The notes under the pieces are model-generated. The model was not told the DNA's origin and made no database searches. It saw only the letters and a program-made list of their open reading frames with translations. A stretch of DNA of 64,000 nucleotides from Gigantopelta aegis (Eukaryota; Mollusca; Gastropoda; Neomphalida; Peltospiridae). Made by a program: the position numbers and the translations under genes. Of the stretch, positions 12,729 through 24,960 are shown piece after piece (the stretch's first letter is position 1; each line of letters begins with the position of its first letter). The stretch lies in contig NC_054706.1 in the NCBI RefSeq assembly GCF_016097555.1, positions 28,021,111 to 28,085,110 on the forward strand, given 5' to 3'.

Positions 12729-15700
12729 ATGGGGCGACGACCCGCTCGTTGGTAAGTTACACATGTAAACTACAGATAGAAGTTTCATTCAGTTATGAAT
12801 ATAAGTAGGCTACATTAACAGTAAATCTGTACTCACTGTAGTTGGTTTGGTGAGTGGGAAATGTGGTTCAGTGGTAGAGATTTTGATTACGTTTCATTCA
12901 TGGGGCCATTAAATCAGCAAATGTTTAAAATCTGTTCGGAAGGACCCATTTTCACAGTTTGAAACTTGTGTTACATGTCTAGTGACATCACAACGCAATA
13001 TTGTACCAAATATTCCCTGTACAGTATTCAATGTTCGAAATGAGCACTTGTCTGTTTGTCCTGACAAGTGTTTGGACAAGCAAAATGTGCCACAGTGGTT
13101 GTCCAGTGGACAAGTAAAAATTTCCAGTGCAGTTTCATTTTTAGTAATCTCAAACATCATCCTGATACTTGAATAAAATAAACCATTCATTTGAATAAGT
13201 GAAAATATTGGTAGACAAGTAGATTTCTAGATGTATTTGTCCGTTGGACTAGTATAAAATTCTGCATATTTCTATCACTGGTATTGAGTGTGAAATTAAA
13301 AAAGATATAGACCCAATATGTTTTTAATAATTCCATATTCAGTAGGATTATCATTTTAGGAGTTGGGGGGGGGGGGGGGCGGGGGGCACCTTATATAGCA
13401 TAAAACATGGTGTTAAATATAGACTATATAGGCCTATAAAATTGGAGTGAAATGACCCAAGGAATATAGAAAAAAAAGAGGTAAAACTGTAGGGTGTGAA
13501 CAGTTTACGGTGAAACAACCCGGATTTGTTAGGAATAGTTATGTAGCCCTAACATTTAACTAAATTTGTATGTTCACATTATAATGTATTAATTGGTGTT
13601 TTTGATTTTGCAGTTACCGGTATTGTAAAAACAAGCCATACCCAAAGTCTCGTTTCTGTCGAGGTGTACCAGGTATAGTATATTTAGATTAATTTTAAAT
13701 TTTGTATCACCTTGACAAAGTAAAAACGTGATTTTGTTTTCAAAATCTTGATTAGGCCGGAATTTTTTTTTTTACTTGTTTCCTATTACATGCTGGAAAA
13801 ATATAGTGTAGGTAGGTAGGAAAAACATTTTATTTTGGAAAATAATTTTATTTATGGATATTAAATAAAGGTGTTGACTACTGGTATCCAAAATAACCTC
13901 TGCATGTATAGAAATGCATTATGCAAACCAACAATACCATTCATCAGAGTGTTTTCCCTAGAAATGCAGTAAGGCGTGGTAAAGTGACGTTTTGGGGGCA
14001 TATTTTATGTGCAGTTTTAAATAAAAGGGCTTTTTTTTTTCCATTATACAATTTTCAAAAGGATAAAAACCTTATGGCCATTTTATTTTCTATATCTATT
14101 TCATAACTTAATTTAAGAAAAAGGAAATATGTAGTACTATCCACATAGGTGTGTTTAAAGGCTTCTTTTTACATGGGCAATTTATAAATTTATTAAAGGC
14201 AAGGCATTTTGATTTTGAGGGGAGGGTACATGTATACAAAAGACCCCATGCTGTTTAATAATAGGCAGAAGGTTTACTCTCATACTAACACTTAACTTAA
14301 CTTCTGTACTGGTCCAGGACAGACTTGGTTGAACCTTAATTGGATAGAAACCAGTAAATAAGTTATAACAATTTCTTTTAATGGAAAACTGAAAAGAAGG
14401 GTTCTATATTAATCTGTCCAACAATAACATGTTATGAATATTATCTTTCCTAGTGTATCTAAGAAATGGTAGACTTACCAATTTTATAATTTGCAATGTT
14501 AGTTTTATTCTGTATGCATCCAGTATTAAAGTACACACTTGGTTTGAAGCAATCAATGAATAGAAATCAATTAATAGAAATGCAGTACAAATGCTCAGGA
14601 TGCTCAAACAAATGTTGAAAAGTAATGTTTGTTTTATTTAACGACGCCACTAGAGCACATTGATTTTTATCTTTAATATCATCGGCTATTGGACGTCAAA
14701 CACATGGTCATTCTGACACTGTTTTTAGAGGAAACCCGCTGTCGCCACACAGGCTACTCTTTCAGAAGAATGTTGATGTAAAACTTAAATCATGTTAGAA
14801 TTATTAACATTATTAATCAGAACACCTCGCTATGCTAGATGTAGAGTAAATCGGAAAAGATCGCATATATTCGTGAAAACAATTGTCCGACTCTTCGCCT
14901 AATATCTCACGAAAGTTACCAAACTTCAATTTGAAGGGAAGTAACTTCATCAATCAATTGTTAGAAGAAAACATTTCATGGCTAACGGGTCGCCAATAAA
15001 ACTAAATTTGCGACAGTAAAAGCACTGATATACATGTACGTCCGCAAATCGGGAAATGACACCAAATTAGTTTTGGAATGTTTTCGTGGAAATCGTTCTT
15101 ATATTAAAAAAACATTTTTGGATATACCAAAAAGGTTTTAGGGTCGGCAGGTTCACATTAGGGTTGGTCGGGTAACCGGAAACAAACAATATTTTATGAT
15201 ATGCCTTAGCGATATTTCTAGGCAACTGAAAATTGACTACTGGTTAATGTGTTAAAATTGTGATACTGAACAAAATATTCCCTGGATGGGGTATTACTTT
15301 TTCAATGGCCTCAACGTTTGTAGAGGGAATGATTTTCTGCGAACACGGAAAAACGGACGGAATTGCAGAATTTAGTAACAAACGGAATTCTCGATTTAAA
15401 AAAAATAACCTTCAAAAGTTGTATTTCTGGTTCAAGCACCATTATAAACCTTTTTGGTAGTTTTAAAGCCGCACACCCTAGTTCCATCCAGTGAAAATAA
15501 ATCACGTTTTTATCTAATGGAGTGAAAAAGCAGGTTTTATATCGATAAATACCATGGGAATCCCCATGTCCCAATTGCTTAAATAATTTTGAAAGTTAGT
15601 ATTCTGATGTCACCGGTAGATGTCGCTCGAAGCACAACAATGCCTACGTCACGACAAATTTCACAGAGTGCACACAGACTAGGGGTGCGTTCTTTTCACC

Positions 15701-18700
15701 TCTCCTGGACATGTTCCAACTGTTCTGTCCTGGTTGTATCCCCTCCAGATATCGTAAGACTTAGCAAAATTATTGGTTTTAAGGGTTTGTAACGTTTTGT
15801 ATTGAGACACTTACTTGTCTGAACTTTGTTGCTGAAAATGTTCATGAACTGTGAAGAAAAATCTCACAAATGAACAACGACAAATCAGATGTTGATTGCG
15901 TGAACCGTGCACGAGAAAACAAACCGAACCAAAATGATAACGGTCACGTGGTATACCAACATCTGTGACGTTTACACAGGAAGATTCCCTCTAAAAATAG
16001 ATTGGACCTCGCTTGCTTAACGTTTTTTTTTCGATAGACGTCTTGTGAAAAAATGCATTTCGTGGTTTTACAAACATCAGGATTAGCAAAAAGCACTTAA
16101 GGTGAATGGAAATGTGTATTCTAAATAATAAAATGTAAGTAAATTGCAATTTTATTTGTATAAAATGGGATTTAATAGCGAAAAACAACGCCGTAATGGT
16201 TAACAAATAACTGTAACTAGGGTGTGTCCCTTTAAGATTCAGTATTGATAATATATACATAGTGTTTTTTTATGCCAACTTTCGTGGACCTTAAACACTT
16301 TCCTAACAGTTCATTCTCGGAAGTTTCACTTAATTGCCGTAAGCTTGCAACAAAGCATGTGACTGTTTACTCGTGTCACTTTACACAGTGTTAACTTGAA
16401 ATATAAAAATAAACATGTTCTAATACAATTTTAGAATCTTGATTAAATAATAAGATTTCTATACATTCAATTTCAATATTTTTTAATAATAATTGTTATG
16501 ATTCGTAAGCATAACCAATTTACACTATGCTTTCATTGGAACACGTAATTTCGTATAACTTCGGGCATATTTGTTAATCTGTACGAAAGCATTTCACATT
16601 TATAGTCAGTCCCACGAGGAACACCTTTTTTCATGCTATGGAATTCATTACAAGTTATTTTATTTCTGAACCGATTGTTTTCTAAATTGAACACAAAAAA
16701 GGTATTTTACTTTTCTTCTTGCCGGTTTATTCTAGTACCACGATTCAGGTTGTCCAGCTGTGATGTGTACATTTTCCCCATGTCATTTTTCTCCTCTCCC
16801 CGAAAGGTTTGCAAAATATATATCTTGGGAATTGGGTCCCGCTGTTATTTGTGCTATAGGCTCTGAATATATAATTCTCGGCAAATATATTTATTTAAAA
16901 GCTGCTGTTTAAAAGTTACAAAACTATGTCGAAACTGTAAACGATCGACAGGATAATGCTTAGTTTCGGTTCACTACCACTGGGCTATATCCAGCTTGAC
17001 CTGACCTCGTTTGAATGCATATGTAGAACGTGTATGTTGAAATCGTCTAGCCCTTGTGTTGCACAGATTTATGTAGCCCTAGGGTCAGGCAGATTTTTTT
17101 AGCACCGTGTAAAAGCTGGATAACCCTGTCCAATGGGTAAGAAATGCAAAATAGTTAACTAGCCCGCCAGATCAGATACCAACTAATATTTACTAACCCG
17201 TCAGAATTCCTACTAGTCTGCCAGTCTATAGAACAATATGATAATATACAATGTCTTCACTTCAAATGATATGAATATATAATATAGATAGATATACTGA
17301 CAAAACATTATTAAGAACACTTGGTAAGTGACCAACATCATCTGGCAAACGAAATCAGAAAGACAAGAAAAGTCTGGTCATCGGACTAGTAGTTTCATTT
17401 TTTAACTTGTCCGTCACAATTTTACTTGCATTTGACGAGGGTGCGAGTACTTCCTGCATCCCTGTTTATTACATCATGCTTTAATTCCAATGGAATACTA
17501 TTTAAAAAAAAATAAAAAAAACCTAAATTCAATGCCTGGTGTGCTTATTTCTTTCAGATCCCAAGATTCGTATCTTTGATCTTGGACGAAAGAAGGCGTG
17601 TGTTGATGAATTTCCACTCTGCATCCACTTGATTTCGGACGAGTATGAGCAGCTGTCGTCTGAAGCTCTCGAGGCTGGTCGTATCTGTGCCAACAAGTAC
17701 TTGGTGAAGAACTGCGGTAAAGATTCTTTCCATCTGCGGGTGCGCTTGCATCCCTTCCACGTCATCCGAATCAACAAGATGTTGTCATGTGCCGGTGCTG
17801 ATCGGTAAGTGGAGTATATTTTGTGAATACCTACTCTTGTGGATCACACCAGATTTAAAAAAAAAAAAATTGTTTTAGCTAATTTTCAGATATGTAGGAT
17901 ATTTCCTTGAAAATTCACACCAGGGATCACACTGGAATTTGTAAATTTTAGACAATTTTCAGGTTTGTGGGATATTTTCTTGAAAATTATTATTTTAAAA
18001 ACTTAATTAAATTTGTTTTTAGGCCGATTTTTTTTTTTTTTTTACTTGTTTCCTATTACATACTGGAAAAATATAGGGTAGGTAGGAAAAACATTTTATT
18101 TTGGAAAATAATTTTATTTATGGATATTTGATAAAATGTTGACTACCGGTATCCAAAATAACCTCTGCATGAATAGAAATGCATTATGCAACCAACAATA
18201 CCATTAATCACTGTGTTTTTATTAAAAATGAATTAAGGCATGGTAAAGTGATGTTTTGGAGGGCATATTTTATGTGCAGTTTTAAATATACGGGCTTTTT
18301 TTTCCATTATACAATTTTCAAAAGGACAAAAACCTAATGGCCATTTTATTTTCTATATCTATTTCATAACTTAATTAAAAAAAGGAAATATGTAGTACTA
18401 TCCACATAGGTGTGTTTAAAGGCTTCTTTTTACATGGGCAACTTATAAATTTTATAAAAGGCAAGGCATTTTGATTTTGAGGGCAACATGGTGCTAACCT
18501 ATCTGGGAGAGTACTTACAAAAGACCCTTGGTGTTTAATAATAGGCAGGTTTACTCTCATACTAACGCTTAACTTCTGTACTGATCCAGGACAGACTTGG
18601 TTGAACCTTAATTGGATAGACACCAGTAAATAAGTTATAACAATTTCTTTTAATGAAAACTGAAAAGAAGGGTTCTATATATATCTGTCCAACAATAACA

Positions 18701-21440
18701 TTTTAATTTTTTTTTATGAATATTATCTTTGCTAGTGTATCTAAGGAATGGTAGACTTACCAATTACAGTATGGACTTTTTTAGCGGTAACCCACGAAGT
18801 TCCCAGTGACCACTTACAAAAAATAACGAAACGCATCAAAAAAAAAGAGTAAAGTTTGTTTTATTTAACGACGCCGCTAGAGCACATTGATTTTTTATCT
18901 TATCATCGGCTATTGGACGTCAAACATATGGTCATTCTGACACTGTTTTTAGAGGAAACCCGCTGTCGCCACATAGGCTACTCTTTTTACGACAGGCAGC
19001 AAGGGATCTTTTATTTGCGCTTCCCACAGGCAGGATAGCACAAACCATGGCCTTTGTTGAACCAGTTATGGATCACTGGTCGGTGCAAGTGGTTTACACC
19101 TACCCATTGAGCCTTGCGGAGCACTCACTCAGGGTTTGGAGTCGGTATCTCGATTAAAAATCCCATGCCTCGACTGGGATCCGAACCCAGTACCTACCAG
19201 CCTGTAGACCGATGGCTTGCCACGACGCCACCGAGGCCGGTCGAAACGCATCAAGGTCTTACTGACATATTTAATTATTTGATTTGGCAGTAAACTCCCA
19301 TCAGTATTGGTAAACATTCCCTCCCCTAGTTTATCAGAAGGTCACTAAATTTCTATACGGCCAGTTTGTCGCTGGAGTAGATCATTATCATTATTAACAT
19401 TATTAATCGGAACACCTTGCTACGCTAGATGTAGAGTAAATCGGAAAAGATCGCATATATTCGTGAAAACAATTTTTTGACTCTTCGCCCAATATCTCAC
19501 GAAAGTTACCGAACTTCAATTTGAAAGGAAGTAACTCCATCAATCAATTGTTAGAAGAAAACATTTTGTGGCTAATGGGTTGCCAATAAAACTAAATTTG
19601 TGACAGTAAAACCACCGATATACGTCCGCAAGTCGGAAAAACACAGTAGGGTTGACCCCAAAATGACACCAAATTAGTGTTTGTGATAGTTTTGGAATGT
19701 TTTCGTGGAAATCGTTGTTATATTAAAAAAAAAATTTGGATATACAAAAAAAGTTTTAGGGTCGGTCGGGTAACCGGAAACAAACAATATTTTATGATAC
19801 GCCTTATTAGCCAACTACTAAATGTATCCATTTTGTATATACAAAAATAAATTGGCTAATTTGGCTATATGATTATTAGCACTGCCAGATCCCACCCTTC
19901 TTCTCTCCTCTTTATATGGCACCTGCAAAATTTCATTAACACTATTCTTACAAGTTAGATACCTGGGCCCATATTTTCAAAGCTATCTTGGTGCTACAAT
20001 ATCATAAAATCGTTGTTCTGTGGCAAGAGATATCATTGCTTACAATATTTTTACGATATCTTAGTGCTAAAGATAGCTTTGGAAATCTGTAGCCGTGAAC
20101 TCGGTGTTTGCTGTTAAAACAATTTCTTTCTTTTCATTCACTAGTTACTGTTATTATTTTTTATTCCATTGTATTCTTTTCTTCCCATTCTGTATACATT
20201 ATTAGAATTCTATTAAATTTCAAAAGTGTGAGGATGTTTTCCGGATTAGAATGCTGTGTGTACACATCTCAAAATGACTGATTATTTTATTGTAAGAATG
20301 AAGTTGGCAAACTAGTTAGTCGCTATGAAGTCGTCGTCTTGTCTCATTAGTTCCTAACTGGTCTTGTCCGGAGAGGATTGCAGGTTTTGTCTAACTATTT
20401 GTTTGCATATTATATTTAGGACATAACATTTAAAAATTAACGGGTTACACAGAAAGAAAATGGGTTACCGGAATTTATTTTGCATGACTGCAAATGTCCA
20501 AATCTCAAATCTCAGAGACCGTTGATTATTTTTGTTTCTTGCAGACTTCAGACCGGTATGCGTGGAGCATGGGGCAAGCCACAAGGAACCGTTGCTCGTG
20601 TGAACATTGGCCAGCCAATCATGTCTGTCCGTGCCCGCGACCAGCACCAGGCCGCAGTTATTGAGGCTCTGAGGAGAGCCAAGTTCAAGTACCCTGGACG
20701 ACAGAAGGTAAATTTTATAAAATCATCTTAGTTCCTAATTGATGAAATAAAAGATTTAATTGTACTAAATCTTGACACGCTGTCCCCTTTTCTTTTTTTT
20801 TCTTCTGTTTTTTTAAATTTAGATGGGGTTTTGGTTATTTTGTCTTGCCTAGGTCTGCTGAACCCCAATCAGTAATACATTTATTCTCTTAATATATAAA
20901 TTTAATACTAATTTAATTGCAGTATCTTGCCCCCCAAAAATTCAGTCACTGATACAACACTGGTGCAGGGGTGTAGCATTCTCTTTGAGAATGGCCAATA
21001 CAGCACAAATCCCCTTGTTTTCTTCGAGATACAATTAAAATTTTGAGTAAAAGTCAGTATCTATCTGTATTTTTGGACAGTTCTTTATACTGTGTTTTTA
21101 TTTAACTGTTGAATTTTTATATTGATGTTGATCATCACTTTAGATTTGCGTTTACCATAGTTTGACACCCAATAGCCAATGTATTTTTCGTGCTGGGGTG
21201 TCGTTAAACATTCATTCATTCATTCTGATGCAACATAAAATAACAGTTGTATTGTTCTCTTGTTTTCAGATTGTTGTGTCCAAGAAGTGGGGATTCTCCA
21301 AGTGGCCACGAGAGAAGTTTGAGGGGATGAGGGCTGATGGAATCCTCATCCCTGATGGGGTCAACGTCCAGTACAAACCCCCACACGGCCCACTCAAGGC
21401 CTGGATGGACCGCACAGCCGCCATCCACAGAGCTAAATAA
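12729..21440 (+). CDS. RPL10: 60S ribosomal protein L10 (uL16), complete
   Basis: Five coding exons join in frame with GT/AG borders: 12729-12751, 13614-13672, 17558-17804, 20545-20707 and 21270-21440, giving 220 residues (human 214). The start [20 protein letters not shown] and the blocks [48 protein letters not shown] and SKKWGF are diagnostic of eukaryotic L10. Known role: a large-subunit protein near the peptidyl-transferase centre and tRNA sites, joined late in 60S maturation. Its loop (around residues 100-115) aids release of the export and anti-association factors. Introns 2 and 3 are large and filled with repeats, including a duplicated 1.4-kb block. The start is fixed by the conserved N terminus. 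An AATAAA lies 20 bp after the stop. Confidence 0.97.
13753..15205 (+). repeat. Duplicated block, copy A (RPL10 intron 2)
   Basis: Begins aggccgga + T-run + acttgtttcctattacat and ends ggaaacaaacaatattttatgat. It is colinear with copy B at 18022-19805 in intron 3. Both hold the same gamma SINE tail (14270-14375 here) and an alpha SINE at the equivalent place. It is either a duplicated intron segment or two copies of one large non-coding element. Confidence 0.8.
14625..14766 (-). mobile_element. SINE, alpha type, tail only
   Basis: Matches the 3' half of the full element at 18840-19241 (words acgacgccactagagcacat, cggctattggacgtcaaac). It stops within the core. It lies inside duplicated block A. 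Confidence 0.75.
15205..15287. mobile_element. Short TIR element (MITE), copy 3, partial
   Basis: The complement of 4924-5066: gaaaattgactactggtta and gaacaaaatattccctgg. It abuts the end of duplicated block A. Confidence 0.45.
15463..16235. mobile_element. Non-autonomous TIR element, about 770 bp
   Basis: The left end ttaaagccgcacaccctagtt is matched at the right end by the complement of aactagggtgtgtcccttta. No transposase frame lies between. It is in RPL10 intron 2. The superfamily is unknown. Confidence 0.5.
16236..17557. other. Remaining RPL10 intron 2
   Basis: AT-rich non-coding sequence. The only repeat I recognise is a short block near 16600 (tcccacgaggaac... caagttattttatttct) that recurs near 57910. 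No gene is seen. Confidence 0.5.
18022..19805 (+). repeat. Duplicated block, copy B (RPL10 intron 3)
   Basis: Colinear partner of 13753-15205. It is longer mainly because it carries a full-length alpha SINE (18840-19241) where copy A has only a tail. Small indels and substitutions separate the copies. Both lie in the same orientation within 4.3 kb. Confidence 0.8.
18840..19241 (-). mobile_element. SINE, alpha type, full length with target-site duplication
   Basis: Flanked by the 13-bp direct repeat cgaaacgcatcaa (18827-18839 and 19242-19254), which fixes both ends. On the minus strand it starts accggcctcggtggcgtc, with box B gggttcggatccc, and ends in ttaaataaaacaaactttac plus a T-rich tail. 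This copy defines the family for the window. Its length is 402 bp. Confidence 0.92.
19965..20095. mobile_element. Foldback MITE
   Basis: Inverted arms: gggcccatattttcaaagct / tatcttggtgct on the left, and agtgctaaagatagctttgg on the right. Arms are about 40 bp with a short AT-rich centre. Non-coding, in RPL10 intron 3. Confidence 0.6.
20965..21226 (+). mobile_element. SINE, epsilon type
   Basis: Starts gtgcaggggtgtagcattct / ctttgagaatggccaatac and ends tttgacacccaatagccaat, gtgctggggtgtcgttaaac, attcattcattc. A complement copy is at 60720-60945 and a tail-only copy at 5365. It fills most of RPL10 intron 4 and ends 43 bp before exon 5. Confidence 0.7.
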
Positions 21441-21459
21441 GCCATAAAACATTGGGACA

Positions 21460-21465
21460 AATAAA
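21460..21465 (+). terminator. RPL10 polyadenylation signal
   Basis: AATAAA 20 bp downstream of the RPL10 stop codon, giving a very short 3' UTR as is usual for ribosomal-protein mRNAs. Confidence 0.75.
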
Positions 21466-21654
21466 CGTGGACTTGACATAATTTGTGTATTAGTGATTAT
21501 TTGTAGACTGGATCTCAGTGGCTGGATGAGGTACATGCTTAACCTGATGCAGGTTGTTTGCGTCAGAATATAGTCTTTCATCTTAGTTGTCCTGCTGCAC
21601 AGTATTTTAAAATCTTGGGTCCCTTAGACTATTTTTAGTTCCTAGCTTCTAGCC

Positions 21655-21830
21655 TGTACACCACGACCAAAGTCTGGCTTGTGTGCTGTCTTGTCTGTGG
21701 GATGTTGCATCCCTTGCTACTAATGAAAAGTGTAGCTGGATTCCTCTCGAAAACTCTCAAAATTACTAATGTTTGACTTCAAATAATAAATGAATGCACT
21801 GTAGTGGTGTCGTTGAACAACAAACATCTG
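21655..21830 (+). mobile_element. SINE core and tail fragment
   Basis: Words cttgtctgtgggatg, cccttgctactaatg and gtagtggtgtcgttgaacaa match the shared core and tail. The head is degraded beyond typing. Confidence 0.6.
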
Positions 21831-21896
21831 TTAAGTTCATTGGCCGAGTAGGTTTCTGCTCTTAAGAGTTGAAATAATCTTATATTAAACGCCAAA

Positions 21897-22195
21897 TAAA
21901 GTTTTTGTTTAATGACACCACTAGAGCACATTAATCATTGGGTATTGAATGTCAAACATTTGGTAATTCTGACTAGTCGTCGGAAGAAACTTGCTAAATT
22001 TTTTCATTAATAGCAAGGGATCTTGTATGCAGTTTCCCATAGATAAAAAAAAAAACATACCACAGCCTTTGACCGGTTGTGGTGCACTGGTTGGAACAAG
22101 AAAAAACCCAATCGGTTGAATGGCTCGATCGAGGTGATGTGATGCAAGCACTTCAGATGAGGACTCAACTGACTGAGCTAAATCCCACCCCCCAG
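21897..22195 (-). mobile_element. SINE, delta type
   Basis: On the minus strand, a head with ttagctcagtcagttgagtc, then the core, ending in the complement of tgtttaatgacaccactaga. It lies 67 bp from the previous fragment in the opposite orientation. Confidence 0.7.
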
Positions 22196-22539
22196 ATACT
22201 GAATAGGCTGTTTAAAATTTTGGGAGGTGTGAAATGTGTTCTTTTGATTTTCCTGAAACCAATATATGTGATAGGTGATGTCGTATAAGCACCATATTGA
22301 TTAATTGGCACCAAATGCTGAAAGTACATTGATTAATTGGCACCAAATGCTGAAAGTGTCTTTGGCGCACAGAAAGATGCTTTGAAATTATGGTCATCTA
22401 GCACAAAATCTTGTCACTAGTGCATAGTATTTGTTGGGAGGGCTATTTAGTCGGGTATTTGATCTCAAACGGACTTCCAAGATGATTGATATAGCTTATT
22501 TAGCTTTGCTACTTGTGTAATTAGATTTTATTTAACGTT

Positions 22540-22773
22540 AATTTGTTTTGTTTAACGACACCACTAGAGCACATTGATTTATTAATCATTAGCTGTTGAG
22601 TGTATCGTAGATGAAACCTGCTAATAGCAAGGGATCGTTTATATGCACCATCCCACAGACAGAATAGCACATACCTATTACCACAGCCTTTGATATACCA
22701 GTCGTGGTGCACTGGCTGGAACGTAAAATAGCCCAATGGGCCTACAGACTGGGATCGATCGTAGAGGGCTTTA
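22540..22773 (-). mobile_element. SINE, beta type, head-truncated
   Basis: Complement of the shared tail (ttgttttgtttaacgacacc) and core (gcaccatcccacagacagaa, accagtcgtggtgcactggc), ending in a remnant of the beta head (gggatcgatcgtagagggc). Confidence 0.7.
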
Positions 22774-23149
22774 CCTGCATCTTTATTTAAAGATTCGAAT
22801 TTGACTTTGTGTGTCGTGGACAGAACTCCCTGGCGAAGTCTGAGGTTGTGCCCCCGACAGGCGTGCTTGAACAGTTCTCTGATGGAAGCATGTCAAAAAT
22901 TACCCACACACCCACACTGTTTAACCATTTAAACTTTATCATCTACATTATTGTTTCTTTTGAAACACCATTCTATATACTAAAGATGCAGTTTCTAATT
23001 TAGGTAACAAATAGACCTCTTTCACATTCACATTGCGCATGTGCGCGAAGAGTACCGTCCCTTGCCGAATTGGACGGTATCCAGGCTATATACAAATGGT
23101 GGGGGGGGGGGGGGGGGGGATGATTGACAGTTGTCATGAGCGGCGCGAG

Positions 23150-23529
23150 TAGGAAAGAAAGAAATTTTTTTATTTAACGACGCACTCAACACATTTTATT
23201 TACGGTTATATGGTTAAGGACCACACAGATTTTGAGAGGAAACCCGTTGTCGCCACTACATGGGCTACTCTTTCCGATTAGCAGCAAGGGATCTTTTATT
23301 TGCGTTTCCCACAGGCAGGATGGCACAAACCATGGCCTTTCTTGAACCAGTTATGGATCACTGGTCGGTACAAGTGGTTTACACCTACCCATTGAGCCTT
23401 GCGGAGCACTCACTCGGGGTTTGGAGTCGGGGTATCTGGATTAAAAATCCCATGCCTCGACTGGGATCCGAACCCACTACCAACAGCCTGTAGACTGATG
23501 GCCTAACCACTACGCCACCGAGGCCGGTC
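23150..23529 (-). mobile_element. SINE, alpha type, full length
   Basis: Runs from a gaaagaaag simple tail through acgacgcactcaacacattt to the head complement taaccactacgccaccgaggccggt. A G-run of 18 lies just upstream near 23100. Confidence 0.85.
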
Positions 23530-23591
23530 TAGCTTCGTAGGAGCTGTGAATCTCTTGCGACTAACGTACATATTTCGTATACGATGTTAAA

Positions 23592-23694
23592 ATGGCTGCG
23601 AAAAACGGTCTACTAAAGTTTACATCCGAATGGTTTAAGACCAAAAGCAGGGAAACATTAACTTGGACGAGGTCACTGGAGCCGCCTGTCAAAG
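23592..23694 (+). other. Possible first coding exon of an unrecognised gene
   Basis: An ATG at 23592 opens 34 clean codons (starts MAAKNGLLKFTSEWFKTKSR, ends LEPPVK) up to a donor gtattt at 23695. Length and composition look exonic. The nearest acceptor I can pair with it (ending 24877) leads to a stop within nine codons, so no gene model results. Confidence 0.25.
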
Positions 23695-24483
23695 GTATTT
23701 TAACAACGCAAAATTAAAAGATGCATACAATAAAATTAACTTCAGTGAAATGTGTTTGCTACTTTTAACAATTAGAATAATTGTAGTTAAATATTCACGC
23801 GGATTTCCAGTGATGTTTAATTCTCCACATGTATCAGTACTTTAAATTTAATCAAATATGCCTCCCTTTCGTCTAAAAAACTTACAAAACCCGTAACTCA
23901 CATTGACCTTTATCACAGTTCTGTTTTCCCCTTATCGTTTCATTAAAAAATGGCAGTCGTACAACTACTAATCAGTGTTTACATTATTTATTTACTTATT
24001 TATTTATCTTATTTTATTTTCACTATTATTTATCAGATACGAGCCGTCACACGCGAAAACCTACCACTTAGTATGACGTCAAAAACGCGGCTCAAAGTTT
24101 GACATCTTCTTTACATGAAGTAAACTTGTATCTATATGTACAATAGTGTTTGGTTACTATTTTGTATTTTGTAAAATTGTTCTGATACACATACAAGCAT
24201 AGGTAAAAGTCTATATATCGATATGGTATGCAAGTAGGCATATCACACGTTTTTATAACGTACATGATTATACATAACATAAAGTTCAGCAACCTTTCCA
24301 GAAGTTAAATAGAATATTCATAAGTTAGACAAAACATAAAATTAGGATTGTATCGGGTTGCATGGGTCTACCACTCGGTTAGGCTAACCTGTTCTGTGGA
24401 CTACAATCAACACCACTATTCCTACTTCTGTTTCTATTTATATAAACTAAATACTGAAAACTAAATCATTTCCTACAAAAAAA

Positions 24484-24488
24484 AAAAA

Positions 24489-24519
<31 letters not shown>

Positions 24520-24800
24520 AGATAGATAGATAGATAGATATAAACAATACTGTAACAATACTACATTTTTAGTTATTTATTTTACCATCGTTTGCAAACA
24601 AATTTACTGTCATCTGCACACACATTGCGATACGGTAACAGAAACGTTTCATTTATATTATACGTCATGATGACATTGCATAAGCTGGTCTAGAGATTAA
24701 CACGCGGAGGTATAGTAGATCAATTCTCGAAAGGTTGTTTCTCCCTCAACCAATTTTATTATTATTATATTTTTTGTGTGTGTGTGTGTGCGTGTGTGTG
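24484..24800. repeat. AT/gata and TG microsatellites
   Basis: An (at)n-(gatata)n-(gata)n run at about 24489-24541 and a (tg)n run at about 24774-24800. Between them is AT-rich sequence without a gene. Confidence 0.8.
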
Positions 24801-24960
24801 ATAATTATTATAATATATGTTCACTTTACTCACTTCACATCATTTGTATAGAAGGAGTTGTTTTTCTTTCCTTACAGATGTATATTTTAATTGTACAAGA
24901 GCCTGAAGTAGGCCTACTCTTTGAGGCACATTTTGGAATTCAAAATAGAAGACCATGACT

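Noticed and set aside
17805-20544. A snoRNA inside RPL10 introns, as known in vertebrates
   Set aside because: I found no convincing box C/D or H/ACA arrangement by eye; introns 2 and 3 are mostly repeats.
22809-23003. Plus-strand frame MCRGQNSLAKSE...
   Set aside because: The underlying words (cgtgcttgaacagttctctg, gaagcatgtc) look like a diverged SINE-related repeat, and the frame has no splice or family support.
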